NCBI GenBank assembly: GCA_035651595.1
Contig: DASRFJ010000316.1
Location: 40,273-104,272, forward strand
Source of the DNA: JAFARZ01 sp035651595
GTDB lineage: Bacteria > Actinomycetota > Actinomycetes > Streptosporangiales > Streptosporangiaceae
DNA length: 64,000 bases
Direction of reading: 5' to 3'
The translations under genes were made by a program, and so were the position numbers. Below the pieces are notes generated by a model that saw only the letters and a list, made by a program, of their open reading frames with translations, searched no databases and had not been told where the DNA came from. Position 1 is the stretch's first letter; each line of letters begins with the position of its first letter. Of the stretch, positions 26,917 to 36,707 are shown piece by piece.

Positions 26917-27093
26917 GTTCCGAGCCGCCTCCAGTAGCGAGTGGAGGTGCTGATGCGGCCAGTGTGACGGTTGGGACGGCTGGGGCACCCGCCGCACGGG
27001 ACGGGGCGAGCGCACGGGGCGGGGCGAGCGGGCGGCAGGCTGGGGCCGGGGCGAGGGCGCGGCGGGCGGGGAGCGACGCGGCAACGGGCGGGG

Positions 27094-29235
27094 TCATGGG
27101 GTGGCCTCGTCGCGGATGGCGGGGAACGTGGTCGTGGACGCTTCGGTTATGGCGGGAATGGGGTCCGGGAGGAGTTCCCGGATGCGGGCGGTGATCTCGC
27201 GGGTGATCTCCTCCGCGGGGCGCTCGGCGTCGATGACCAGGTACCGCCCCGGATCCGCCGAAGCCAAGGCCAGGAAGCCGGCTCGCACCCGGGCATGGAA
27301 CTCGGCGGGTTCGGCTTCCAGCCGATCCGCGGAGCGGGCCCGGCGGGCCAGGCCCTGCATGGGGTCCATGTCGAGCAGCACGGTCAGGTCCGGCATCCGC
27401 CCGCCGGTCGCCCAGGTGTTCAGCCGCGCGATCTCGGCCACCGGCAGGGCCCGCCCGGCGCCCTGGTACGCCAGCGACGAGTCCACGTACCGGTCGGTGA
27501 TCACCACGGCGCCGCGGGCCAGCGCGGGTTTGATCACCGACGAGACGTGCTCGGCGCGGTCGGCCGCGTACATCAGCGCTTCGGCGTGCGGGGACATCCC
27601 GGTGTGCGCGGTGTCCAGCAGCAGCGCGCGCAGCCGCATGCCGACCTTGGTCGCGCCCGGCTCGTGCGTGGTGACCACGTCGTAGCCGAGGCCGCGCAGC
27701 CAGATCGCGACCAGCCGCGCCTGGGTCGTCTTGCCAGACCCCTCGCCGCCCTCGAACGCGATGAACAGCCCGGCCGGGGCCGGCGGAGCCGAGCCGTTCG
27801 CATGGGCCCGATCGGGCAACGGCCGCAGCGCCGTGCCACGGATCGCCGAAACGAGGTCAGCCCGCAGCGGCACGCCGCGCCGGTCGTCCATCTGCAAGTA
27901 GGACCGCCAGCCGAGCAGCGCGGCGACGGCGGCGGCGAGCAGGATCACGAGGTTCTGCCCGGCCGCGTAGTAGATGACGTTCCCGATCTTCACATCGCCC
28001 GACCCGCTGGCCGCGGAGATGACCCTGGTGATCAACGCCGACACGAACGGGACGACCGCGATGACCGCGAACAGGATCACCTGGATGCCGGACTGGAAGA
28101 AGGCGAAAACCCGGCCACGCGTGTCGTCGTCAACCTCGAGGCCGACGATGGTGAAGCCAGTCGAATACGCGACGCCGGACAGCGCCCCGAGGATGACCAC
28201 GAACAGCGTGACCATCACCAGGTTCGGCACCAAGCCGATCAGCGCCAGCGGTATCGCCGCGGCGGCGATCGCCACGCCGAACAGCCGGCGCCTGCTGAAG
28301 GTCCCGAGCAGCCGGGTGCCGAACAGCAAGCCGAGCGCCATGCCGATGAAGATGGCGGCGAACACCAGGCCCCAGCCGGCGCTGCCGCCCTTCAGGGTCT
28401 GGGTGATGTACTGGTAGCCGAGGCCGACCACCACGCCGGCCGCGGCGAACGCGCCGACCATCCCGATCACCAGCCCGCGCACCACCGGCGTCTGCCGGAT
28501 GAACCGCCAGCCCTCCCAGATCGACTTGGCCGTCGACGGCGCCGAGATCTTCTCGCTGGCGTGCCGTTTGGGTATCTGGCGCAGCGCGAGGACGGTGAGC
28601 GCGGACACGAAGTACGACGCGGCGTTGAAAAACAGCGCCAGGTACACGTTGCTGGTGTGAAACAGCGGAGTGACCCGGCTGAGCCCCTCGCTGACCAGGG
28701 CGAGCACGCTGAACAACCCGGCCGCCAGCGGCGCCGTCCCGTAGGTGGTGAGCATGCTGAGCTGGTTGGCCCGCTCAAGCTTGTCGGGCGGCACCAGGTT
28801 GGGCACGGTCGCGGACATCGCCGGGGCCCAGAACTGCGTGGTCACGCCGGCCAGGAACTTCGCGATATATATCCAGGTCAGGTGCGGGAACAGCGGGATC
28901 GACAGGAACAGCACGCCGCGGATCACGTCGCCGGCCACCATCATCGTCCGGCGGTCCATCCGGTCCGCCAGCACCCCCGCCACCGGGCCGAACAGCAACG
29001 CCGGGAGCAGCGTCGCGAGCCAGACCCCGCCCACCGCGGAGCTCTTGGCCACCGTTCCGCCCGTAGTCAGGGACGGCGCCAGCGCGGTCAGCGCGACGAT
29101 GCTCAGCCAGTCGCCCAGGCTGGACAGGGACAACGCGATCCACAGCCGCCGGAACGGCTTGATCGAGAGCACCCCCGGCTCGCGCGCGTGGTTGTGGTGC
29201 CAGCGCGCGTGCTCCGGTGCGGCTCGGGAATTCAC
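27094..29235 (-). CDS. tmk: MFS transporter fused to thymidylate kinase
   Basis: 713 residues. Residues about 25-420 form a 12-segment major-facilitator permease with ADRMDRRTMMV, the loop 2-3 signature. From about residue 487 a complete dTMP kinase follows: P-loop FEGGEGSGKTT, the DRY motif ITDRYVDSSLAYQGAGR and an Arg-rich lid. The kinase makes dTDP for DNA synthesis. The same fusion is known in Streptomyces next to topA. The transported substrate is unknown. It starts 27 bp after the topA stop, so they are likely co-transcribed. Confidence 0.92.
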   Translation of the reverse strand: MNSRAAPEHARWHHNHAREPGVLSIKPFRRLWIALSLSSLGDWLSIVALTALAPSLTTGGTVAKSSAVGGVWLATLLPALLFGPVAGVLADRMDRRTMMVAGDVIRGVLFLSIPLFPHLTWIYIAKFLAGVTTQFWAPAMSATVPNLVPPDKLERANQLSMLTTYGTAPLAAGLFSVLALVSEGLSRVTPLFHTSNVYLALFFNAASYFVSALTVLALRQIPKRHASEKISAPSTAKSIWEGWRFIRQTPVVRGLVIGMVGAFAAAGVVVGLGYQYITQTLKGGSAGWGLVFAAIFIGMALGLLFGTRLLGTFSRRRLFGVAIAAAAIPLALIGLVPNLVMVTLFVVILGALSGVAYSTGFTIVGLEVDDDTRGRVFAFFQSGIQVILFAVIAVVPFVSALITRVISAASGSGDVKIGNVIYYAAGQNLVILLAAAVAALLGWRSYLQMDDRRGVPLRADLVSAIRGTALRPLPDRAHANGSAPPAPAGLFIAFEGGEGSGKTTQARLVAIWLRGLGYDVVTTHEPGATKVGMRLRALLLDTAHTGMSPHAEALMYAADRAEHVSSVIKPALARGAVVITDRYVDSSLAYQGAGRALPVAEIARLNTWATGGRMPDLTVLLDMDPMQGLARRARSADRLEAEPAEFHARVRAGFLALASADPGRYLVIDAERPAEEITREITARIRELLPDPIPAITEASTTTFPAIRDEATP

Positions 29236-29262
29236 GGCGATCAGCGTATCGGTGTTTTAACT

Positions 29263-32055
29263 TCAAGACCTCTTAGCAGCGGAACGCCCTGTGGTTCCTG
29301 TTTTCTTCCGCGTGCTTGTGGCCCGGCGGCGGGGCGCGGGCGCGGCCGACCTGCGGTCGGCGAGCAGCTCAGCGGCCCGCGCGTCGGTGATCGCGGCGAC
29401 GTCGTCCCCCTTGCGCAGCGAGGCGTTGGTCTCCCCGTCGGTCACGTACGGCCCGAACCGGCCATCCTTGATCACCATCTGCTTGCCGGACACCGGGTCG
29501 TTGCCCAGCTCCCGCAGCGGCGGGGCCGCCGCGGTCCGGCGGCCGCGGGCCTTGGGCTGGGCGAACAGCTCCTTGGCTTCGGCGAGGGTGAGGGTGAACA
29601 TCTGGCCCTCGGACTCCAGCGATCTGCTGTCCGAGCCCTTCTTCACGTAGGGCCCGTACCGGCCGTTCTGGGCGGTGACCTCCTCGCCGTCCAGCTCGCC
29701 GATCACCCGTGGCAAGCTGAGCAGCCGCAGCGCGTCGTCCAGGGTCACGCTGTCCAGCGTCATCGACTTGAACAGCGACGCGGTCCGCGCTTTGGCCTTG
29801 CTGTCCTCGGGCAAGATCTCGGTCACATAGGGGCCGAACCTGCCCGCCTTGGCCACGATCCCATGACCTGAAGCGGGATCCGTGCCGAGGAAGTAATCGC
29901 CGTTCGGCTGATTGAAAAGCTCTTCTGCTTTTTCCGTGGTGAGTTCGTCCGGAGCCAGGTCTTCGGGCACGTTGACGCGCTCCTCGGCGCGCTCCAGGTA
30001 GGGGCCGTAGCGGCCGACCCGGACGACGATGTCGCTGCCATTCAGCGGGAACGAGTTGACGACCCGGGGGTCGATATCGTCGATGTCGCTGACCAGTTCC
30101 TTGAGGCCGGGGTCGCTCTCGGCCTGGTCGTCGGCGCCGAAGTAGAACCGGCGCAGCCACGGCACCCGCTCCGCCTCGCCGCGCGCGATCTCGTCGAGCA
30201 CGTCCTCCATGTGCGCGGTGAACTCGTAGTCCACGAGCTGGCCGAAGTGCTGCTCGAGCAGCGTCGTCACCGCGAACGCGCGGAAGCTCGGCACCAGCGC
30301 GGTGCCCTTCTTGAACACGTAGCCGCGGTCCAGGATCGTGCCGATGATCGTCGCGTACGTCGACGGGCGGCCGATTTCGCGGTCTTCCAGCTCTTTGACC
30401 AGGGATGCTTCGGTGTACCTGGCCGGCGCGCGGGTCGAGTGCTCCTCGGGGCCGAGCCGCAGCGTGGTCAGCGGGTCCTGCTCGGCCAGGACCGGGAGGC
30501 GGCGCTCGCGGTCGTCCCGGTCGGCGTCGTCGTCGGCCCCCTCGACGTAGGCCTTGAGGAAGCCGTAGAAGTTGATGATCTTGCCGGACGCGCCGAACTC
30601 GGCCCGCTCGTTCTGGGTTGACAGCCCGGCCACCCGCACCGAGACGGACTCGCCGGTCGCGTCCTTCATCTGCGAGGCGACCGTGCGCTGCCAGATCAGC
30701 TCGTACAGCCTTCTCTCATCGCTGCTGAGGCCGTCGCGGGCGACCTGGGCCGGGGTGCGGAAGCTGTCCCCGGCCGGGCGGATCGCCTCGTGCGCCTCCT
30801 GCGCGTTCTTCACCTTGCTGGTGTACGTGCGCGGCTGGTCCGGCACGTAGTTCGCGCCGTACAGCTCGGTCGCCTGACGGCGGGCCGCGGTGATCGCGGT
30901 CTGCGACAGCGTGATCGAGTCCGTGCGCATATAGGTGATGTAGCCGTTCTCGTACAGGCGCTGCGCGACCGACATCGTGTGCTTGGCGGAGAAGCCGAGC
31001 TTACGGGACGCCTCCTGCTGGAGGGTCGTGGTGCGGAACGGCGCGTACGGGGAGCGCTTGTACGGCTTGCGCTCCACACTCGAGACGTTGAACTGGGTGT
31101 TCTCCAGCCGTTGTGCGAGCGCGGCGGCCGCGCCGCCGTCGAGGTGCACGACGCCCGCGGCGGAGCCGCTCAGCGATACTGCGGTCTTGAGCTCGCCCGC
31201 GGCGCTGAAGTCGCGGCCCTGCGCGACGCGCTTGCCGTCGAGGCCGACAAGGTTCGCGGTGAACGAGGTCGGGCCGTCGGCGTCTTGTTTGCCGTGGTCC
31301 TTTGTGCCGAACTCCGCCTCGAGGTCCCAGTAGTTCGCGGGGCGGAACGCGATGCGCTCGCGCTCCCGGTCCACGATCAGGCGGGTCGCGACGGACTGCA
31401 CGCGGCCAGCCGAGAGCTTCGGCATGACCTTCTTCCACAGCACCGGCGAGACCTCGTAGCCGTACAGCCGGTCCAGCACGCGCCGGGCCTGGTACGCGTC
31501 CACCAGGCCGAGGTCCAGGTCGCGCGGGTTGTCGATGGCGCGGGAGATGGCCTCGGGGGTGATCTCGTGGAAGACCATCCGACGGGTCGGGACCTTCGGC
31601 TTCAGCTCCTCGAGCAGATGCCAGGCGATGGCCTCGCCCTCGCGGTCTTCATCGGTGGCGAGGAGGAGTTCGTCGGCGTCCTTGAGCAGCGTCTTCAGCT
31701 TGGAGACCTGCTGTTTCTTGTCGTTGTGCACGACGTAGAGGGCCTCGAAGTCGTTGTTCACGTCCACGCCGAGGCGGGCCCACGGCTCGCTCTTGTATTT
31801 CGCCGGGATATCCGCCGCCCGGTCCGGCATGTCGCGAATGTGGCCAACGCTGGATTCCACCACGTAGCCCTTGCCGAGGTATCCGGCGATCGTCCGCGCC
31901 TTGGACGGCGACTCGACAATGACCAGCTTGTTCCCGCCTCCAGCGGCGGTAGCGGTCTTCCTCGACCCCGTGGTCTTGGCTCCTCCCGCCGACTTCGCCC
32001 CCGCAGCCTTGGTCGCCGCCGTCTTCGTTTCAGCGGCCTTCGTCTTTGCTGGCAC
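29263..32055 (-). CDS. topA: DNA topoisomerase I
   Basis: 930 residues, type IA. An Ala/Lys-rich tail of about 40 residues precedes the TOPRIM domain (KLVIVESPSKARTIAGYLG). The active-site Tyr is in GYITYMRTDS near residue 375. The C-terminal third has repeated NGRYGPYVKKG / DGRFGPYVTDG modules in place of zinc fingers, and a basic tail, the actinobacterial form. GTG start with GGGAAGA upstream. First gene of the topA-tmk-holB-ricT block. Confidence 0.96.
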   Translation of the reverse strand: MPAKTKAAETKTAATKAAGAKSAGGAKTTGSRKTATAAGGGNKLVIVESPSKARTIAGYLGKGYVVESSVGHIRDMPDRAADIPAKYKSEPWARLGVDVNNDFEALYVVHNDKKQQVSKLKTLLKDADELLLATDEDREGEAIAWHLLEELKPKVPTRRMVFHEITPEAISRAIDNPRDLDLGLVDAYQARRVLDRLYGYEVSPVLWKKVMPKLSAGRVQSVATRLIVDRERERIAFRPANYWDLEAEFGTKDHGKQDADGPTSFTANLVGLDGKRVAQGRDFSAAGELKTAVSLSGSAAGVVHLDGGAAAALAQRLENTQFNVSSVERKPYKRSPYAPFRTTTLQQEASRKLGFSAKHTMSVAQRLYENGYITYMRTDSITLSQTAITAARRQATELYGANYVPDQPRTYTSKVKNAQEAHEAIRPAGDSFRTPAQVARDGLSSDERRLYELIWQRTVASQMKDATGESVSVRVAGLSTQNERAEFGASGKIINFYGFLKAYVEGADDDADRDDRERRLPVLAEQDPLTTLRLGPEEHSTRAPARYTEASLVKELEDREIGRPSTYATIIGTILDRGYVFKKGTALVPSFRAFAVTTLLEQHFGQLVDYEFTAHMEDVLDEIARGEAERVPWLRRFYFGADDQAESDPGLKELVSDIDDIDPRVVNSFPLNGSDIVVRVGRYGPYLERAEERVNVPEDLAPDELTTEKAEELFNQPNGDYFLGTDPASGHGIVAKAGRFGPYVTEILPEDSKAKARTASLFKSMTLDSVTLDDALRLLSLPRVIGELDGEEVTAQNGRYGPYVKKGSDSRSLESEGQMFTLTLAEAKELFAQPKARGRRTAAAPPLRELGNDPVSGKQMVIKDGRFGPYVTDGETNASLRKGDDVAAITDARAAELLADRRSAAPAPRRRATSTRKKTGTTGRSAAKRS

Positions 32056-32235
32056 TCTTCCCGTCCTCGCGTCCGCGTCGATGGCCTGTCACACTACATG
32101 CGGCCACACGACACCGGTTCCCTGCAACTCCAACCCTTCGCACGGCTCCTGGTGTTCCCTCCGGCTCGCCGGATTATTGCGGAGAATTTCCTACCGCAGG
32201 TTGAATCACCAGTGAACTCAAGCAGAATAGGACCG

Positions 32236-32421
32236 ATGGCTGAGTATGCCTACCTCGTCGTCTACATACCGCGCGGAACGTCACGCGACACCGCGCGTCG
32301 TATCCTGACCGATCACGCTGAGTACGGGGACTGGGAACTGGCCAGACTCCGGCTCAACGCCGACGGCAGCAGGAAGGCTACCCTCCGAAGGCGAATCATA
32401 CGCCCAGTCCGCACATTCTGA
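32236..32421 (+). CDS. DUF5703 family small protein
   Basis: 61 residues, MAEYAYLVVYIPRGTSRDT at the start, then LLTDHAEYGDWEL-like and RRRIIRPVR near the end. This matches a small actinobacterial family of unknown function (DUF5703). In Streptomyces it lies beside an M20 peptidase and chaplin genes, as I recall. Its 3' end overlaps the convergent small secreted-protein gene by about 109 bp. Confidence 0.85.
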   Translation: MAEYAYLVVYIPRGTSRDTARRILTDHAEYGDWELARLRLNADGSRKATLRRRIIRPVRTF

Positions 32422-32693
32422 ACCCGGCGCGCGACACTCTCACGCGTCAGGCCTCCCGGCTTGGGCATGGAGTGGTGCTTGGGCTTCGGCTTGGGGGCGG
32501 GCAGCGTCGGGCCGCTTGGCGGCGGGGAAAGCTCGGCGCCCGTGAGCGCGCCGCAGCCGTTCGCCGGGATGAGCAACGGGTTGACGATGGACGGAGGAGT
32601 CGTCACCGCGTAGGCGGCGCCGCCCGGCAGCGCGAGCGCGGCCGCGACGAGGGCGGACCCGGCGACGGCCTGGGGCCAGATTGCCTTGCTCAT
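32313..32693 (-). CDS. Small secreted protein, unrecognised
   Basis: 126 residues with a clear signal peptide (MSKAIWPQAVAGSALVAAAL to AYA). The mature part begins TTPPSIVNPLLIPANGCGAL, then is Pro/Lys-rich (PAPKPKPKHH); the last 45 residues are basic and overlap the opposite-strand DUF5703 gene, so the real C-terminus may be shorter. ATG overlaps the stop of the gene before it (ATGA). It occupies the position held by a chaplin in Streptomyces but lacks the chaplin core. Confidence 0.5.
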   Translation of the reverse strand: MSKAIWPQAVAGSALVAAALALPGGAAYAVTTPPSIVNPLLIPANGCGALTGAELSPPPSGPTLPAPKPKPKHHSMPKPGGLTRESVARRVQNVRTGRMIRLRRVAFLLPSALSRSLASSQSPYSA

Positions 32694-32974
32694 GCCGCCG
32701 CCCCAGTGGCCTTGACCGGACGGGGCCGCGGGCGACCGTCGCCCGCGAGCTTGAGCGCCGCGGCGCCGGCCAGCAGCGTCCCGATCGCCAGGGTGCTGAG
32801 GGAGCCGCTGCTCTCGCCGCCGCCGCCGCCGTCCCGAGCGGGCGGGCTGCCGATGGCCGCGCCGCCGACGGTCGCGCCGTCGATGCATCCGGCGGACGAA
32901 TCGCCGAGGACCGCCACCGCGTTGCCGGTCGTTAGCAGGACCGTTCTCGCCGTCCACATTGCCCATGACTTCAC
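32690..32974 (-). CDS. Small exported protein with C-terminal membrane anchor
   Basis: 94 residues from GTG 32974 (GGAG upstream). An N-terminal hydrophobic stretch with TGNAVAVLGDSSAGCIDG, a Gly-rich middle, and a C-terminal transmembrane helix (LSTLAIGTLLAGAAALKLA) followed by a basic tail give a surface-anchored layout without a clear sortase motif. The family is unrecognised. Coupled to the next small secreted protein. Confidence 0.55.
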   Translation of the reverse strand: MKSWAMWTARTVLLTTGNAVAVLGDSSAGCIDGATVGGAAIGSPPARDGGGGGESSGSLSTLAIGTLLAGAAALKLAGDGRPRPRPVKATGAAA

Positions 32975-33074
32975 GGGTACTCCTTGTTCGGGGGCTATCG
33001 GGGCCTGTGAACCCAACACAGAATGTCACCGTAACACCACAAGGAGTACCCAAGACAACCGCTTCGCGGAATTA

Positions 33075-34385
33075 CTAACACTGATCGAGAAACCGATCCA
33101 GAACCCGCGTGCCGAAACGCAGCGCGTCCAGCGAAACGCGCTCGTCGATGCCGTGGAACATTCCGGTAAAGTCCAGATCCGGCGAAAGCCGCAATGGGGT
33201 GAACCCGAAGCAGCGCATACCAAGACGGCTGAACGACTTGGCGTCTGTGCCGCCCGACAGGCAGTACGGGACGACCCGGGCATCTGGGTCTTCGGCCAGC
33301 AAGGCGCCGGTCATCGCCGCATAGAGATCACCGTCGGGCGTGGTCTCCAGCGCGATGTCCCGGTGGATGAACTCGCGGGTGACCGATGGCCCGAGCAGCT
33401 TGTCCAGTTCCGCGTAGAACTCTTCCTCGTATCCAGGCAGGAAACGCCCGTCTATGTCCGCTGTCGCGGCCTGCGGGATTACATTGACCTTGTAACCGGC
33501 CCGGAGCCCCGTCGGATTCGTGGTGTTCTTCAGTGTTGCGCCGATAAGCCGCGAAACGGAGCCGATTTTGCCGAGGGATTCAGCTGGGTCGTTCGGATTA
33601 AAATCTATGGTGAGAACGTCGCAGACGCCCTCAAGGAAGCCGCGGACGGAGGGGATCAGGCGGGTCGGCCACTCGTGCCGGCCGATCCGGGCCACGGCCT
33701 CCGCCAGCTCGGTGACCGCGTTGTCCGGCTGGATCATCGAGCCGTGACCGGCGGTGCCGCGCGCGGTCAGCCGCAGCCAGGCCATGCCCTTCTCAGCGGT
33801 CTGCATCAGGTAAAGCCGCTGGCCGGCCACGGTCGTGCTGAAGCCGCCGACCTCACCGATCGCCTCGGTGACGCCCTCGAAAAGGCCGGCGTGGTTGTCC
33901 ACCAGGTAGCTGGCGCCCCAGGTGCCGCCGGCCTCCTCGTCGGCGGTGAAGGCGAGCACCACGTCGCGGGCGGGCTTGCGCTGCTCGCGCAGGCGCTGCC
34001 GGACGACCGCCAGGATCATCGCGTCCATGTCCTTCATATCCACCGCGCCGCGGCCCCACACGCACTCCTCCGCGATGTCGCCGCTGAACGGGTGGCGGCG
34101 CCAGTCGTCGGCGTTCGCGGGCACGACGTCCAGGTGGCCGTGGATGAGCAGCCCGGGTTTGGTGCGATCCGCGCCCTCGATGCGGGCGACCACGCTGGCG
34201 CGCTTGGGATGGGACTCCAGGATCTGGGGCTCGAGGCCTGCCTCGGCCAGGAGGTTTGCCACGTGTTCGGCCGCTTCGCGCTCGCCGGGACCGGAGTGGT
34301 CGCCCGGGTTGCTGGTGTCGATCCTGATCAGGTCGCGGCAGATGTCGACGACCTCGTCCTGCGCGGTCAGCTGGTTTTCGGTCAC
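33075..34385 (-). CDS. M20/M25/M40 family metallopeptidase
   Basis: 436 residues. Zinc ligands and catalytic residues are visible: HGHLDVVP, GRGAVDMKDM, ADEEAGG with the catalytic Glu, and FHGIDER near the C-terminus. ArgE/DapE/CPG2-like dipeptidase or deacylase; the substrate is not decided by sequence. GTG at 34385 (VTENQLTAQDEVVD) is chosen because similarity starts there; the frame is open further but unrelated. Confidence 0.9.
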   Translation of the reverse strand: MTENQLTAQDEVVDICRDLIRIDTSNPGDHSGPGEREAAEHVANLLAEAGLEPQILESHPKRASVVARIEGADRTKPGLLIHGHLDVVPANADDWRRHPFSGDIAEECVWGRGAVDMKDMDAMILAVVRQRLREQRKPARDVVLAFTADEEAGGTWGASYLVDNHAGLFEGVTEAIGEVGGFSTTVAGQRLYLMQTAEKGMAWLRLTARGTAGHGSMIQPDNAVTELAEAVARIGRHEWPTRLIPSVRGFLEGVCDVLTIDFNPNDPAESLGKIGSVSRLIGATLKNTTNPTGLRAGYKVNVIPQAATADIDGRFLPGYEEEFYAELDKLLGPSVTREFIHRDIALETTPDGDLYAAMTGALLAEDPDARVVPYCLSGGTDAKSFSRLGMRCFGFTPLRLSPDLDFTGMFHGIDERVSLDALRFGTRVLDRFLDQC

Positions 34386-34605
34386 GGGACTATCGTCGCA
34401 CGCTGGCGGGCATCGGGGGCGCGGGCCGGGGGCGGGGCGGTGCACTGGCGGTGTGCTGGCGGTGCGCCGTGCGCGTCGGCGTTTCGCGGCGATCCGGGCA
34501 GTCCGGCAAGACTGAACCCTGGACGTTGTCCGACGCAGCACTTCGCTTGTGGGCGCTGGGTTTGCTAAGGTAAGGCAGCCGATGTGGGTTCGCCCGCGTC
34601 GTTGG

Positions 34606-34690
34606 GTCCGGGTGGCGGAATAGGCAGACGCGCTAGCTTGAGGTGCTAGTGCCCGAATAGGGCATGGGGGTTCAAGTCCCCCCTCGGACA
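34606..34690 (+). tRNA. tRNA-Leu(GAG)
   Basis: 85-nt class II tRNA: acceptor GTCCGGG/CTCGGAC, D arm with GGCAGACGCGC, anticodon loop TTGAGGT (GAG, reads CUC), variable arm and T arm GGGGGTTCAAGTCCCC. Its last 21 bases are part of a 22-bp direct repeat found again at 52190, so it served as the integration site of the element to its right. Confidence 0.95.
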
Positions 34691-34691
34691 C
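34670..34691 (+). repeat. Left attachment repeat (tRNA-Leu 3' end)
   Basis: 22 bp starting GTTCAAGTCCC and ending TCGGACAC, identical to 52190-52211. It overlaps the T arm and acceptor of tRNA-Leu(GAG). Confidence 0.85.
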
Positions 34692-34817
34692 AGCAATTCC
34701 CCATATCGGCCTGTTTCCGGGCACGCCGGATCGTCACCCTAGGCGCGGGCTATCGCCAGCGCCGGGCGATCGGCGTTTCTTGCTTTCGTCCTTCCTGGTC
34801 AGGGCCTGGGCAGCCGG

Positions 34818-36274
34818 TTAGCTCGTTCTCACGGTGGCGGTCTTGGCAGTCTGTAGGCCGCGCGCCTGCAGAGCGGCGGCGGCCGGGTTCCAGGTGAGGG
34901 CGATCTCGTGCTCGCGCAGGTACCCGATCACCTCCGCCGGGCTGGCGGCGCCTGTCACGTCGGTGCCCGCGCGGGTGCGCCGCCTGGCGCGGCCGACCGG
35001 GCTGGTGAGCAGCAGGTGCAGAGCGGGCAGGTGCAGCAGCAGCTTGTCCTCGCGGATGTAGGTGTTCTTCGGCCGGTTCGGGTCCGGTGCCATCGCGCTG
35101 GTATGGCCGTGGCGGCACCGGTAGGCGGGCTTGCCGTTGGACCAAGCTGATTCCATCCGCCGCCCGCACACCCCGCACGCCAGCAGCCCGGCCAGCAGGT
35201 ACCGGCGCAGCACAGGCTTGTCGCGCGGGACCGGGCCGCGAGCCGCGTTAATAGCCTGCGCGGCGATGAAGTCAGCTTCGCTGACCAGGGCCGGGTGCGC
35301 GGGCCTGGCAGAGATGACCCACCCGTCCGGCAGGTTCCACCGCTGTACGGACTTGTGCCCGAGGGTCACGTTGGCGGGGTCGACCAGGTCGGTGTCAGTG
35401 CGCTGCCGGTTCCACACCTGCCGGCCGGTGTATCGGGGGTTCTCCAGGATCGTGGTGACCGCGCCCAGCGTCCACCCGGCACCGCTCCGGTGCGCGTTAC
35501 GGCCGGGGTCAGCTGCGGACGGGCATGGCACCCCGGCCTCGTTCAGCGCCCGCGCGATCCGCGCGACCGAGTGGCCGGCCAGCCGCTGGGCGAAGATCCA
35601 CCGGACGGTCGGCGCGGTCGCCGGGTCGGGGTCCAGGCGGTGCGCCCTCCGCCCCCACGCGGCATGGGCCTTGTTCGGATGCGGCCCGGCATCAGCAAGC
35701 AGGTAGCCGTACGGCGGGCGCCCGCCGAGGTAGCGTCCCTGCTCCCTGGTCTGGACGGCCATCGCGGTCCGGACCCGGATACTGGTCCGGGTGATCTCCC
35801 GCTTGGACGACAGCCCTAGCCCGGTCATCGTCTTCTCGTCATGCTCGGACTTGAAGTCCACGCGGCCCCCGGCCTCGGGCATCCACAGCTGCACTCCGTA
35901 TGCTCGAACAGCGGGGCCATCGCTGCGTACTGGCTGCCGTAGAACGCCCGTTCGTACTCCCCAACCACGATCGCATCCCACCCACGGTCCGGATCGGTGA
36001 GCTGCGCCACCAGCGCGGCGGCCTGCGGGCGCCGGGCCCACGCCACAGTCCTGGACTCCCCCACGTCGAACAGCTCCGCCACGATCACCCCGTGACCCCG
36101 GACCAGCGCCCCAGCCTGCTCCCGCTGCCGCGCCCGCGACGTCACCGGATCCTGCCAGTCCTCCGTCGACACACGACCGTAGAACACGAACCGAAGTCGC
36201 CCTTGCACCGGCCCTCTTTCACGGCTCGGTCCTGACCGCTCAGCCCACTCCGCCAGCGCACTCGCCGCAACCAC
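34818..36274 (-). pseudogene. Large serine recombinase, frameshifted near 35900
   Basis: Two overlapping frames make one protein. The N-terminal part (36274 to about 35900) is the resolvase catalytic domain with YGRVSTED (Ser36) and IVVGEYERAFYGSQYAAMAP. After LFEH the frame breaks; the continuation YGVQLWMPEAGGRVDFKSEH, then ENPRYTGRQVWNRQR (recombinase domain) and ACGVCGRRMES, YRCRHG (zinc ribbon) is in the next frame, down to 34818. One missing base would explain it. Decay, a sequencing error or a programmed shift cannot be told apart here. It faces the attachment site at the tRNA. Confidence 0.8.
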
Positions 36275-36695
36275 CGACCATTCCCTTCCCGGCAGCTAAT
36301 TCACCCACATACAGGATCACCGGAAACAACCCGCCTCGTCTCAAGAATACAAAAAGCAGGCGACTCGAAATACAGGCATGCCGGACATAGGCTAGCCAAT
36401 TCATGACATTCCGGTTATAACAACAATGCGATTGGCCGCCACAGTCCAGACGGGCCGTCCAACAAAAAGTGATCTGGCTTCCGCTGCAGACGCAGAAGGA
36501 TCTGGGCAACCTAATGTGCCGCTTTGGCCGATTAGACTGGGAGGAGGTTTTGCGGGCGGAAAAGGAATTCGTAAAGGCATTAGGACCGAAATCTGGGCGA
36601 GAAAGAGTAGCCCGGGGGGCATATCCCGATTAGACGCGAGTACAGACCGAAGAAATAAACGGATCAGCTCCTTCCCGGCCATAGGGCAGTTATGG
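36275..36695. other. AT-richer intergenic region, no gene seen
   Basis: Visibly lower in GC than the rest of the window. No frame has a supported gene. It separates the recombinase from the divergent DUF488 gene and ends at the DUF488 promoter. Confidence 0.5.
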
Positions 36696-36701
36696 CATAG
36701 T
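36696..36701 (+). promoter_or_regulatory. -10 hexamer for leaderless start of DUF488 gene
   Basis: CATAGT six bases before ATG 36708; the layout CATAGT-AGAAAT-ATG closely copies TATAGT-AGGAAT-ATG at 19383-19397. Confidence 0.5.
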
Positions 36702-36707
36702 AGAAAT

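Noticed and set aside
26971..29871. 966-codon plus-strand frame
   Set aside because: Antisense to the MFS-tmk gene; composition of a shadow frame (His/Arg/Gln/Gly-rich).
32165..32200. GATTATTGCGGA resembles the left arm of the palindrome at 26866
   Set aside because: Only about 12 bases match and there is no matching right arm; chance or a promoter AT patch explains it.
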